From Anaerovibrio sp. RM50 (GTDB lineage Bacteria > Bacillota > Negativicutes > Selenomonadales > Selenomonadaceae), in the NCBI RefSeq assembly GCF_000622005.1, contig NZ_JHWV01000014.1, positions 1 to 64,000 on the forward strand: a stretch of 64,000 nucleotides of DNA, written 5' to 3'. The position numbers and the translations under genes are program-made. Each line of letters begins with the position of its first letter. The stretch's first letter is position 1. Shown one piece after another: positions 51,722-60,300 of the stretch. The notes beneath the pieces are model-generated. The model saw only the letters and a program-made list of their open reading frames with translations. It had not been told where the DNA came from and did not search any database.

Positions 51722-53035
51722 TTAATCTTCTTCAATGCTTGGCAGGAATACAAAGAGTATGGAGCTTACCAAAAGCAGATATGGATAAAGAAGATAAGGC
51801 AGTACATGGAATGCGGAAAGCTCCCAGCCAAGGCTTGCGGCAATGGAAAGGGCCACCAGCATCTGGGCACCGTATGGAAGGATGCCCTGGAAAATACAGG
51901 AGAAGGTATCCAAAAGGGAAGCGGATTCCTTCGGGGAAATATTGAAGCTCTCGGAAATTTTCTTGGCAATTGGGTTGGTCATTACGATAGCCACGGTGTT
52001 ATTTGCAGTGGCGATATCCATAAAGCCCACCAGCATTCCGATACCCAGCATACCACCCTTTTTGGTGCTGAAAATCTTGTGCACGGTGGAAAGCAGGGCA
52101 TTAAAGCCGCCATTGTAGGCAATGAGGCCGCCAATACAGGAAACAAGAATGGCCACCATAGAGGTCTCAAACATTCCCGCAGTTCCTTTGCCGATGTTGG
52201 CCAGATAATCAAGGAAAATCACTTCCCCTGTGCCCAGCATGAGGAGTGAGCCGCTGACAATGCCCACCAGAAGCACCATAAATACGTTGAAGCCCATGAT
52301 GCCGCCGATGAGAACAAGAAGATAAGGAATAATCTGCAAAAGATTGTATTCCTTTATATTAAGTCCCCCCGTTGGCTGCTCCAGGGTGAGGAAGTACAGA
52401 ACCACAATGGTAAGAAGTGCAGCTGGGACGGCGATTTTGAAGTTCGCCTTGAATTTATCCTGCATCTTACAGCCCTGGCCATTGCAGGCCGCAATGGTTG
52501 TGTCGGAAATAAAGGAAAGGTTGTCACCGAACATGGCGCCTCCCATTACAGTACCCACACAAAGGGGCATTGGGTAGCCGGTGCATCCGCCGATGGCGAT
52601 GGCTATTGGGGTAATAAGGGTAATGGTCCCCACAGAGGTACCCATGGCCAGTGATACAAAGGCACTGATAAGAAAGAGCACAGGAATGGCGTAATCCGCC
52701 GGTATCAGGGAAAGAAGAAAATACGCCACGCTTTCCGCACTGCTTCTTCCCAATACTCCAACAAAAACTCCTGCCATAAGGAATATTATAATCATGGTTA
52801 TAATATTGGGGTCTGCCATACTGTTGGCCATGATTTTTAATTTTTCGTTCATGTCAATGCCCTTGGCCTGAAGGCAGGCCACCAGCAGGGCAATCATAAA
52901 TACTACAACAACTGAGACGTTGTAAAAGCCCATAGGCACCTTCATTACGTACTCCAGGGTAATACCCAGTCCCAGATAAAGGAGCACAAACACTGCAATT
53001 GGCAGCAATGCTCCAAAGCTTTTTTTATCTTCCAC
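51722..53035 (-). CDS. NhaC-family Na+/H+ antiporter or related ion/metabolite exchanger
   Basis: About 437 aa with 11-12 hydrophobic helices. Family hallmarks: FVSLAMGTSVGTITLITPIAIAIGG, GTVMGGAMFGDNLSFISDTTIAAC, and the late MDIATANNTVAIVMTNPIAKKI and FSCIFQGILPYGAQML. NhaC relatives exchange Na+ for H+ or for metabolites such as malate and lactate. Start is GTG 53035 with GGAGGAAC upstream; the frame is open further back without a site. Single-gene unit. Confidence 0.88.
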   Translation of the reverse strand: MEDKKSFGALLPIAVFVLLYLGLGITLEYVMKVPMGFYNVSVVVVFMIALLVACLQAKGIDMNEKLKIMANSMADPNIITMIIIFLMAGVFVGVLGRSSAESVAYFLLSLIPADYAIPVLFLISAFVSLAMGTSVGTITLITPIAIAIGGCTGYPMPLCVGTVMGGAMFGDNLSFISDTTIAACNGQGCKMQDKFKANFKIAVPAALLTIVVLYFLTLEQPTGGLNIKEYNLLQIIPYLLVLIGGIMGFNVFMVLLVGIVSGSLLMLGTGEVIFLDYLANIGKGTAGMFETSMVAILVSCIGGLIAYNGGFNALLSTVHKIFSTKKGGMLGIGMLVGFMDIATANNTVAIVMTNPIAKKISESFNISPKESASLLDTFSCIFQGILPYGAQMLVALSIAASLGWELSAFHVLPYLLYPYLLLVSSILFVFLPSIEED

Positions 53036-53277
53036 AATCGTTCCTCCTAAATAAAAGTCCTTGAATATTATACAGTTATTGGGCGAAAAGTTCAAAGTGT
53101 TTAAATGGGTAAAATTATTAGGATAGATTTTGATGATAAAATGGTCCCTTTTTCTTTGTTTTGGCAGGAAAAATGGGGTGGAATGGAGAAATAGATTAAG
53201 CGTATGAAATAGGGTGTGTGTTAAATAGAGAGCAGGTTATGGAATAATTTTTTGGCTGATTTCAAGGGGTATTTACA

Positions 53278-54621
53278 ATGAGCGCTTCCCATGGATTAAT
53301 GGACAATTTTATAGGCTTTGATTTAAATATGCCCCAGGACAGGGATGAAGAATTTAAGGAACAATTGGCGATTATTAATTCCATGTCCCAGTTTTATATT
53401 TACATATATTCCTTTGATCTGGTGACAGAAATGTATAGGGAGATATATGTGGACGGGGCCCATGTCCGTACTATTATGGGTGAGACCGGTAATATAAGTA
53501 TATCCATCAAGGATATGTGCCGTATGCTCCTTAAGCCTGAATATATTTCGGGAATGGTGGATTTTACCGATATCAGTACCATGGGGAACAGGCTTAATGG
53601 GAAAAAATATATTACTTACCAATATGAGGGGATTAACACGGGGTGGCTTGAGGCCATTCTTTTTCCCGGGGCTGTGGACGAGAACGGCGTTCTTACAAAG
53701 GCCATTTTTGCGGTGCGTGATATTAATTACGAAAAGAACAAAGAATCACAGCTCCTTTATAATTCCTATGTGGATGATCTGACCCAACTGTATAACCGTA
53801 AAATGTACAATGAAAATATATTGGAGTACGATAAATCCGCCAATAATAATATGGTATTTCTCTCCGTTGATGTTAACGGCCTTAAAATCGTCAATGATTC
53901 ATTGGGACATGATGCTGGTGACGAGCTTATTATGGGGGTTGCGGATTGCCTCAAAAAATGCTTTGCCCAATATGGCCGGGTGTACAGACTGGGTGGCGAT
54001 GAGTTTGCGGCAGTAATTTATATTTCACCTGCCAATCTCCCGCGGCTTATTGGTCAGTTTAACGGCGTAGTTGAAAGCTGGCATGGGAAGCTGGTGGAAA
54101 GCCTGTCCATATCCATGGGGTATGTGACCAGGGCTGAGTGCAGCGACAGGAATATCTATGAAATGGCCAAGATTGCCGACCAGCGCATGTACAGGGACAA
54201 GGAGCAGTATTATGCTCTCAAGGGTGTGGATCGCACCGGCAGACAGAGTGCCCACAATGCCCTTAGCTGTATGTATGAAAAGGTGCTGAAGCTGAATCTT
54301 ACCACCAACAGCTATCAGATTATCCATATTGATGAGGAAGAATTTAAAAAATTTAACTGCACCCGTTATACCTTGTCTGTGGATATTAAGCGTTATGCTG
54401 AGTCCGGCTACATTCATGACGATGACCATGAGAAATTTTTTAAGTCTATGGATACTGAATTTTTGAAGGATTATTTTGCCGGGAAAAAGGCTTATTATTC
54501 CTTTTCCTACCGGCGACTGGTGGGGGAAAAATACCTTCCTGTGACCACTGAAATGGTGCGGGCCGACGATTATTCAAAGGATAACCAGACAGTGTTTTTG
54601 TTTGTGAAAAAACACAAATAA
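53278..54621 (+). CDS. Diguanylate cyclase with central GGDEF domain and flanking PAS-like regions
   Basis: 447 aa. The first ~160 residues look PAS-like (MSQFYIYIYSFDLVTEMYREIYVD, ending FAVRDINYEKNKE). The GGDEF domain at about 165-325 is intact: YVDDLTQLYNRKMYNENIL, LSVDVNGLKIVNDSLGHDAGDELI and RLGGDEFAAVIY with GGDEF at 239-243. The last ~110 residues (MYEKVLKLNLTTNSYQIIHIDEE to the end) again have PAS-like strands. It should produce cyclic di-GMP in the cytosol. The order PAS-GGDEF-PAS matches the protein at 19175 though sequences differ. AAGGGG precedes the ATG. Confidence 0.88.
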   Translation: MSASHGLMDNFIGFDLNMPQDRDEEFKEQLAIINSMSQFYIYIYSFDLVTEMYREIYVDGAHVRTIMGETGNISISIKDMCRMLLKPEYISGMVDFTDISTMGNRLNGKKYITYQYEGINTGWLEAILFPGAVDENGVLTKAIFAVRDINYEKNKESQLLYNSYVDDLTQLYNRKMYNENILEYDKSANNNMVFLSVDVNGLKIVNDSLGHDAGDELIMGVADCLKKCFAQYGRVYRLGGDEFAAVIYISPANLPRLIGQFNGVVESWHGKLVESLSISMGYVTRAECSDRNIYEMAKIADQRMYRDKEQYYALKGVDRTGRQSAHNALSCMYEKVLKLNLTTNSYQIIHIDEEEFKKFNCTRYTLSVDIKRYAESGYIHDDDHEKFFKSMDTEFLKDYFAGKKAYYSFSYRRLVGEKYLPVTTEMVRADDYSKDNQTVFLFVKKHK

Positions 54622-54707
54622 GCAGCAGTCCATATTTTTGGTCTGCTGTTGTTTATTTTCCTCAAGGCATGTATAATAATATTGTTGGTTTTTGCCACAC
54701 ATAGTGT

Positions 54708-54784
54708 CGGGATGTAGCGCAGTTTGGTAGCGCACTTCGTTCGGGACGAAGGTGTCGCAGGTTCGAATCCTGTCATCCCGACCA
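54708..54784 (+). tRNA. tRNA-Pro (anticodon CGG)
   Basis: Complete cloverleaf: acceptor CGGGATG / CATCCCG, D arm with AGTTTGGTAG, anticodon stem CTTCG / CGAAG with loop TTCGGGA (anticodon CGG), T arm GGTTCGAATCC, discriminator A and encoded CCA. A TATAAT at 54672 may be its promoter. Confidence 0.97.
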
Positions 54785-54803
54785 TTTTTATGCTTGTCAG
54801 CAG

Positions 54804-54862
54804 AAAAATAGTAATATCAAAAATAGTGATATCAAAAAAGTGATATCAGAAATAGTAATCCC
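54804..54862. repeat. Short AT-rich tandem repeat, about four units
   Basis: Roughly four 14-15 base units of the type AAAATAGTGATATCA after the tRNA, running into the next terminator. Confidence 0.7.
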
Positions 54863-54893
54863 CCGTAAGCAATTGATGCTTGCGGGGGATTTG
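54857..54893. terminator. Bidirectional terminator between tRNA-Pro and the 54926 gene
   Basis: AATCCCCCGTAAGC / GCTTGCGGGGGATT arms with a seven-base loop. Confidence 0.9.
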
Positions 54894-54925
54894 CTGTTTC
54901 AGCAGATTATTTTTTGGTTTGCGGA

Positions 54926-55711
54926 TCACTTAAAGGTTCTGTAGGAATCCCATAACATATTAAAGGATTTCTTCTCCTGAAGCTGGGTCAGCAATTCCTT
55001 GGTATCCATCCAGCCGATGGAGCCTTGCTGAATCTGGCCTGCGCCTAAGTGCTCACGTATGAGATTGTCATATTTGGCTTTATCAATTTCCTTAGGCGGT
55101 GGATTAGGGGTATCGCTTTCTGCATCTATGTCAAGCCAGCCTGGAAGGTAGTAGTGATTTGTTTCCGAGCCATCGTAGCCTGATAATTGCCATTCCCTGA
55201 TGGCAAATTCGTCGATGAGCAGATCACCAACAAGACGTATGGCGTATGTTTTGGTGGTGTTGGCAAATTCAGTATTCCACTTAACGCTGTCAAATATGTA
55301 ATAATAAATCCCATCTCCAGGATTTTCATACAGATGAGGCTTGGCGGCAGTTTCCGGGGCACTGAATATATCAGGATAATCTGAGCCCCCGGTGAGATAC
55401 ACACCCCAGCGGCGCTCCATTGTCTTATTGTCAATTTCTTCACATTGAAGCTGTGGTGCACCGTCCAGGCCCGCCTCCTTGGCCTTGAATATTTCCACAT
55501 TGCCATCATGGTCAAGATCCGTTATGGCATAGTGCCATTTTTCCCAATCCTTGTCCTTGGCGGGGGTTACAAACCACCCCCTGGTGCCAAGTCCCGTCTG
55601 GGACAAAATATCGATTTGATGTGCCTGCTGCATAGGGGACGCCAGGGCCACCGTGGCAGCCAATGATGCTAAAATGGAAATGGCTAATGTCTTTCCTGCA
55701 ATTTTCGCCAT
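54926..55711 (-). CDS. Secreted protein of unknown function, 261 aa
   Basis: A signal peptide is visible (KIAGKTLAISILASLAATVALA, cleavage before SPMQQ). The mature protein is soluble with many Trp and Tyr; the stretch ITDLDHDGNVEIFKAKEAGL looks like a calcium-loop (VCBS/FG-GAP-like) D-x-D-x-D-G turn. The C-terminal part is helical. No family recognised. The ATG is preceded by AAGGAGG. Upstream, 55712-55925 holds no gene. Confidence 0.75.
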   Translation of the reverse strand: MAKIAGKTLAISILASLAATVALASPMQQAHQIDILSQTGLGTRGWFVTPAKDKDWEKWHYAITDLDHDGNVEIFKAKEAGLDGAPQLQCEEIDNKTMERRWGVYLTGGSDYPDIFSAPETAAKPHLYENPGDGIYYYIFDSVKWNTEFANTTKTYAIRLVGDLLIDEFAIREWQLSGYDGSETNHYYLPGWLDIDAESDTPNPPPKEIDKAKYDNLIREHLGAGQIQQGSIGWMDTKELLTQLQEKKSFNMLWDSYRTFK

Positions 55712-55925
55712 TTTTTCAAACCTCCTTAAAACATAATTCCATCTCTAAGGGAAATTCGACACATGTATGGGGTTATCCTTCAATTTGGGAGGCATTTATT
55801 TTTCGCTGTTTTTTGAGGGATTTGCTTTGCTTATGACATTGACAGTTCCCTTTACCAGATGGTACAGTTCATTGTAAGAAAGACTTTATTTTATCAATGT
55901 TGAATAATTTTCAGGGGGGATTATT

Positions 55926-56483
55926 TTGCTAAGGGTCAGTGGTATTCTTTCAATTGTATTGCTGGGAGTTATGATTTTTTGGGGTATCGGTACCTACAAC
56001 GGGATAAAGGAAGCACGGATCAATGTTGATGCCCAATATGGTCAGGTGGAAAATCAGATTCAGCGCCGGGCTGATTTGATCCCAAATCTGGTGAACACCG
56101 TGAAGGGGTATATGAAGTATGAGGAAAAGGTTCTTACGGAAGTAACTGCCGCCAGAGCCCAGGTGGCCGGGGCCAGCACCCCTGAGGAAATGGCAGCTGC
56201 TGATGCTGCCCTGTCAGGAGCACTGGGACACCTTTTTGCGGTGGTGGAAAACTATCCGGAGTTAAAGGCTGATGCTCATTTTACGGAGCTTATGCGGGAA
56301 ATCTCCGGCTCTGAAAATCGTATTGCTGTAGCCCGCAAGGACTACAATAATGCCATAAAGGACTATAACGTTATTGTCAGCACCTTCCCTGGCAATATGT
56401 TTGCCGGCATGATGGGGTATTCTCCTCTGACACCATTTGCGGCTGAGGAATCGGCCCATGCTGTGCCTCAGGTGGCATTCTGA
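55926..56483 (+). CDS. lemA: LemA family protein
   Basis: 185 aa. One N-terminal membrane helix (GILSIVLLGVMIFWGIGTYNGI) is followed by the LemA helical bundle: INVDAQYGQVENQIQRRADLIPNLVNTVKGY, ELMREISGSENRIAVARKDYNNAIKDYNVIVSTFPGNMFA. The fold and length fit well. The role is unsettled; LemA often occurs with TPM-domain proteins, as here. Start is TTG 55926 with AGGGGGG upstream. The stop overlaps the next ATG (TGATG), so the two are translationally coupled. Confidence 0.94.
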   Translation: MLRVSGILSIVLLGVMIFWGIGTYNGIKEARINVDAQYGQVENQIQRRADLIPNLVNTVKGYMKYEEKVLTEVTAARAQVAGASTPEEMAAADAALSGALGHLFAVVENYPELKADAHFTELMREISGSENRIAVARKDYNNAIKDYNVIVSTFPGNMFAGMMGYSPLTPFAAEESAHAVPQVAF

Positions 56484-57481
56484 TGTGGGGGAAACAAATT
56501 CTTTGGCATATTGTGCTGGCACTTGCTTTTTTGGTGACGCAGGGGATATGGGGAAGGGCCATGGCGGCTGAAATTCCCGCTCCCCCAAAGCAGGAAATTT
56601 ATGTGGCTGATTTTGCCGGCATGGTAATGTCAGAGGATAAAAAGCAAATATTGACCATCGGCCAGGATCTGGACAACCGTTTCGGGGCCCAGCTGGTGGT
56701 GGTAACCATTGTCTCATTAAAGGGCGAGGCTATTGAGGATTACGCAAATGAGCTGTTTCGCAAATGGGGTATTGGGGACAGAAAAAAGAATAATGGCGTT
56801 CTGCTGCTTATTTCCAAGGACGACAGGAGATTTCGCGTGGAAGTGGGCTACGGCCTGGAGGGGGCCTTGACGGACGGCTACACTGGCGAGGTTCTGGACG
56901 GCATGGTGCCATTCTTTAAAAAGGGCGAATATTCCGAGGGTATAGTCGATGCCTATTTCAAGCTGGCGGGAAAAACCTACGAGGAATATGGAGCGGCCCC
57001 TCCCGAGGGCTTTGCCCTGGAGAGTGCCGCAACTGCTGAGGTGAATTATACATTGGGCACGGTAAATTCCTCGGCAACGGGATCTGCCCCGACAGGAAAG
57101 GATAATGCAGCTGCAGTAGATAAAACAGATACAGGTGCCACACAGGATAATGAAGAAGATGCATGGTGGGAAGATATTATTTTAGGTGCATTGGGCCTTG
57201 TTATTGGTCTGGGACTTCTGTATTTATTGGTGTTCTATTGTTTTTTACCAATGCTGAATTTAATAATTTTCGCATTTCTGGCCCTTTTGTATATAGTGTC
57301 CTTTGGCCATTTGGGAACCCTTGAGTTCAAAGGTATATTTGGACATTGGGGTGGCAGAGGCGGCGGAGGCGGAGGCTTCGGCGGCGGTTCCTCTGGTGGC
57401 GGCTTTGGCGGAGGCAGTTCATCTGGGGGAGGCTTCGGTGGTGGTTCCTCCGGTGGCGGCGGTTCATCCGGCGGCTGGTAA
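56483..57481 (+). CDS. TPM-domain membrane protein (YgcG family) with Gly-rich tail
   Basis: 332 aa. A signal peptide (ILWHIVLALAFLVTQGIWG, cleavage near AMAAE) leads to a TPM domain at about 35-165: YVADFAGMVMSEDKKQILTIGQDL, AQLVVVTIVSLKGEAIEDYANELFRKWGIG, NNGVLLLISKDDRRFRVEVGYGLEGALTD. A low-complexity linker (about 190-230) and two membrane helices follow (IILGALGLVIGLGLLYLLVFY), and the protein ends in a Gly/Ser-rich tail of GGGFGGGSS type, common in the family and probably cytosolic or membrane-associated. Forms a unit with lemA; function in envelope stress is suspected for such pairs. Confidence 0.92.
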   Translation: MWGKQILWHIVLALAFLVTQGIWGRAMAAEIPAPPKQEIYVADFAGMVMSEDKKQILTIGQDLDNRFGAQLVVVTIVSLKGEAIEDYANELFRKWGIGDRKKNNGVLLLISKDDRRFRVEVGYGLEGALTDGYTGEVLDGMVPFFKKGEYSEGIVDAYFKLAGKTYEEYGAAPPEGFALESAATAEVNYTLGTVNSSATGSAPTGKDNAAAVDKTDTGATQDNEEDAWWEDIILGALGLVIGLGLLYLLVFYCFLPMLNLIIFAFLALLYIVSFGHLGTLEFKGIFGHWGGRGGGGGGFGGGSSGGGFGGGSSSGGGFGGGSSGGGGSSGGW

Positions 57482-57542
57482 ATCAAATGATTGGCTGCTC
57501 TCACTGAGGGCAGCTTTTTTACTTGTAGGAAAAAATTATGGT

Positions 57543-57590
57543 TAGTAGCAAAAAGAGTAGCAAATAAAGTAGCAAATAAAGTAGCAAAAA
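57543..57590. repeat. 12-bp tandem repeat, about four units
   Basis: AGTAGCAAATAA-type units in tandem between the TPM gene and the AlbA_2 gene. Two units of the same motif recur at 61319-61343, behind the Rpn remnant. Confidence 0.75.
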
Positions 57591-57692
57591 GAAATCGAAT
57601 AGGGTATAATATAAAAAACAGAAATTTTTTTACTACGATACAAGTGAAAACGTTCCTGAATGACCAATAGTATGTTTGGAAGGGGTGATACA

Positions 57693-59063
57693 ATGAACAT
57701 GGGAGTGGAAACAGAAAAAATAGAATTTAAGAAAACAACAGGTGAACTTCGTGAAGGCATAACATCATTAGCTTCTATGCTTAATAAAAATAGCTATGGG
57801 GTACTGTATTTTGGAGTTAAGAACAATGGGGATGTAGTGGGACAACAAATGGGAGACAGAACGCTCAGAGAAATATCACAGGCGATAGCAAGCTATATTA
57901 AGCCTCAGGTTATACCTGTCATAGAGCATCAACTGATAGATGATAAAAACGTGATAAAAATTGAAGTTCGCGGTTCAGAAAAGCCATACTCGGCGTATGG
58001 TCGCTATTATATGAGATCAGCGGACGAGGATAGAGAGTTAAGTCCGACTGCATTGAAGGAGTTAATGGACAAACAAACATCATCAGATATCTTGACTTTT
58101 GTTCCGGCGCCGGTTCAGAAACTTACATTCAATAAACTTAAAATTGCTTATGTTACATCGGGATTGACAGTTAATCAGGCAACCTTTGAAGATAATGTTG
58201 GTTTAAAAAATAGCGATGGAAAATATAATTTAATGGCATTTTTGCTTGCTGATGAAAATGATATTTCTATAAAGGTGGTCACCTTTGCCGGAAAAGATAA
58301 GACAGATCTTATTAAAAGAAATGAGTATGGGGGAACCTGTCTGGTTACAGCTATTGATAAAGTATTGGACTACATGGAATCCATTAATGAAACAATGGTT
58401 AAAATGGGCAATCATAGACGTACAGAGGAAAAATTATTTGATATGGCCAGCTTTAAAGAAGCTTGGCAAAATGCATGTATTCATACGAAATGGGACAAAG
58501 GTAATCCACCGGCAGTTTATATTTTTTCTGACAGAATAGAGATCATTTCCACAGGGGGGTTGCCGGTAGATTTAAACAAGGAAGAATTTTATAAAGGAAT
58601 AAGCAAGCCCGTTAACTCCAAGCTGCAAAAGATATTTGGCCAATTGGGATATGTGGAGCAAACAGGTCATGGCATTCCTCTGATTATCAGTAATTATGGT
58701 AAACAAGCTTTTGATATTATGGAAAATTTTGTTAATGTTACGATTCCATTTAATTACGAGAAAAATAATGTTACTGAATTAGGAATCCAGGGCCGAACGA
58801 GTCTTAATGAAGCGGAGCAGCGTGTTGTAGGGTATATTAGCAAAAATTCCAATATAACAATAAGGGAATTAGTTATGCAAAGTGGGTACTCTGATGGATA
58901 TATACGGAAAATAATAACTTCATTAAAGAAGAAAAAGGTCCTCGAGAGACAAGGTGGAAACAAAATGGGAAAATGGGTTTTGAAAAATATGAGAGCAGAA
59001 GCCTTGAAGGTAGCTGAGGGTAAGGCTGAGTATGCTACCATGGATGATGTATTTGAGGATTAA
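57693..59063 (+). CDS. AlbA_2 (Schlafen-like) domain transcriptional regulator / RecG-like ATP-binding protein
   Basis: About 456 aa. The N-terminal domain (ETEKIEFKKTTGELREGITSLASMLNKNSYGVLYFGVKNNGDVVG) is the AlbA_2/Schlafen DNA-binding domain. A central ~220-residue part contains the DUF4325/ATPase-like helices (SFKEAWQNACIHTKWDKGNPPAVYIFSDRIEIISTGGLP and QTGHGIPLIIS) typical of these proteins, and the C-terminus carries a winged helix (ITIRELVMQSGYSDGYIRKIITSLKKKKVLER). AAGGGGTGA sets ATG 57693. Such proteins are common in accessory regions near defence genes; target unknown. Confidence 0.88.
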   Translation: MNMGVETEKIEFKKTTGELREGITSLASMLNKNSYGVLYFGVKNNGDVVGQQMGDRTLREISQAIASYIKPQVIPVIEHQLIDDKNVIKIEVRGSEKPYSAYGRYYMRSADEDRELSPTALKELMDKQTSSDILTFVPAPVQKLTFNKLKIAYVTSGLTVNQATFEDNVGLKNSDGKYNLMAFLLADENDISIKVVTFAGKDKTDLIKRNEYGGTCLVTAIDKVLDYMESINETMVKMGNHRRTEEKLFDMASFKEAWQNACIHTKWDKGNPPAVYIFSDRIEIISTGGLPVDLNKEEFYKGISKPVNSKLQKIFGQLGYVEQTGHGIPLIISNYGKQAFDIMENFVNVTIPFNYEKNNVTELGIQGRTSLNEAEQRVVGYISKNSNITIRELVMQSGYSDGYIRKIITSLKKKKVLERQGGNKMGKWVLKNMRAEALKVAEGKAEYATMDDVFED

Positions 59064-59102
59064 AAATTGTTTATTTGATGATTATAATATGGGGGCATTA
59101 TT

Positions 59103-59303
59103 ATGGGGAATCCACCTGACATTGAAAAATCCACTGCTGCTGAGCGGGAGCAATATATCTATGATAATTTTTACTGCCGGGGCAACTGTGAAAGCTGTGG
59201 TATATGCCAGATATATCATGGAAAATCACCGGAGCTGGTATATGCCGATTATATTGACGGCAAGAGAAGTTTTCAGGAGATTGCAAAGGAATATAAAAGA
59301 TAA
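59103..59303 (+). CDS. Small cysteine-rich protein, 66 aa
   Basis: Contains CRGNCESCGIC, a closely spaced four-cysteine site likely to bind zinc or an iron-sulfur cluster, followed by YADYIDGKRSFQEIAKEYKR, which looks like a short helix-turn. Coding is preferred in this frame over a longer overlapping one because of the regular cysteines and the GGGGG placed before the ATG. No family assigned. It lies 39 bases after the AlbA_2 gene. Confidence 0.65.
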   Translation: MGNPPDIEKSTAAEREQYIYDNFYCRGNCESCGICQIYHGKSPELVYADYIDGKRSFQEIAKEYKR

Positions 59304-59347
59304 GAGATATGATTATGCTTCGTTAGAAAGAGCGTAAATAACGCATA

Positions 59348-59398
59348 ATGTTTGTATTTACAAATATCTTATGTAATTATGTTTATAAATACAAACAT
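59348..59398. promoter_or_regulatory. Inverted repeat upstream of the XRE regulator
   Basis: Arms ATGTTTGTATTTA (59348-59360... read 5' to 3') and TAAATACAAACAT (59386-59398) separated by 25 bases, just before the GGAGGG of the regulator gene. Probable autorepression site. Confidence 0.6.
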
Positions 59399-59411
59399 TG
59401 GAGGGACAACT

Positions 59412-59729
59412 ATGGGGAAGAAAATTGTTCTTACTCCCAGTATTCAGCGAATACTGCAACGTATGGGGGAACAGATTAAACTAGCTCGTTTGCGGCGGGA
59501 TATTCCTGTAGAAGTCATTGCCGACCGTGCAGGCCTGTGGCGTACGACAGTATGGGCAATTGAAAAAGGCAGCCCATCTGTGTCCATGGGGGCCTATGCA
59601 AAGGTCCTTCATGCTATCGAGGGCATGGATAAGGATTTGCTGCTTATCTGTAAAGATGACATAAAGGGCCGTCTGATGCAGGATATGGGGCTTACAATTG
59701 CACATAGGGCTTCAAAGAGGAAAAAGTGA
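59412..59729 (+). CDS. XRE-family regulator (HipB-like), orphan
   Basis: 105 aa. The helix-turn-helix is GEQIKLARLRRDIPVEVIADRAGLWRTTVWAIEKGSPSVSMGAYAKVLHAIEGMD, close to HipB-type antitoxins that pair with a HipA kinase. No hipA follows; a terminator comes 65 bases later. GGAGGG precedes ATG 59412. The inverted repeat just upstream is its likely binding site. It may be an antitoxin left alone or a free regulator. Confidence 0.85.
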   Translation: MGKKIVLTPSIQRILQRMGEQIKLARLRRDIPVEVIADRAGLWRTTVWAIEKGSPSVSMGAYAKVLHAIEGMDKDLLLICKDDIKGRLMQDMGLTIAHRASKRKK

Positions 59730-59793
59730 TGGATAATAAGACAAAAATTTATAATAATTTTATGGGGCATTCTTATCGGGGCATAAGCTACAA

Positions 59794-59821
59794 AAAAGGC
59801 CAGCTTTACGCTGGCCTTTTA
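59794..59821. terminator. Bidirectional terminator
   Basis: AAAAGGCCAGC / GCTGGCCTTTT arms with a five-base loop, between the XRE and YgiT-type genes. Confidence 0.88.
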
Positions 59822-59831
59822 TCGTTTATGA

Positions 59832-60059
59832 TTAAGCAGTCATTTTATAGTCAATAACAGCAACTTCCTGCATAAGCTGTTTAACGGTATCAATAATTTT
59901 GTCCAATTTTTGCATGACCTCATTGGAAATTTCAATTTCGCCGCATTGCTCACATTCTTCACAAGGAACATTTTTTATTACTATTACTGTATTACCAATT
60001 TGTACCGTATATACTGTAGTGCTGGGAACAATATCTCCCTTGCAGTAAAAACAAGCCAT
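59832..60059 (-). CDS. YgiT-type zinc-finger protein (MqsA-like N-terminal domain), orphan
   Basis: 75 aa. CFYCKGDIVPSTTVYTV and VPCEECEQCGEIEIS give the two Cys pairs of the YgiT zinc finger, which is the toxin-binding part of MqsA-type antitoxins. The DNA-binding C-terminal XRE domain is absent; only a helix follows. Usually such genes follow a small DUF4258-type toxin gene; none is seen upstream (60060-60300 is very AT-rich and empty). GGAGG lies before the ATG. Confidence 0.82.
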   Translation of the reverse strand: MACFYCKGDIVPSTTVYTVQIGNTVIVIKNVPCEECEQCGEIEISNEVMQKLDKIIDTVKQLMQEVAVIDYKMTA

Positions 60060-60300
60060 AACAATTACCTCCTTGTCACCTGCTTCATTATATCATACAA
60101 GTCATTTTTGATGAAAACGAAATATAATAGTGTAAAAAGAATTATACAAGAATAATAATGTGAAAATATATAAAAGGTATTGATAAAAATATATAAAAAT
60201 ATTAAAATATTATATGAAAATTTAAAATAATAATAAGTGGAAAAATAAATATTACAGAAGATACAGAAATGTAATATGGAAAAATAGAAGGAAATGGGGT

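Noticed and set aside
59032-59337. 101-codon frame overlapping the 66-aa cysteine-rich gene
   Set aside because: It overlaps the end of the AlbA_2 gene, lacks a ribosome site, and the alternate frame has a regular cysteine motif.
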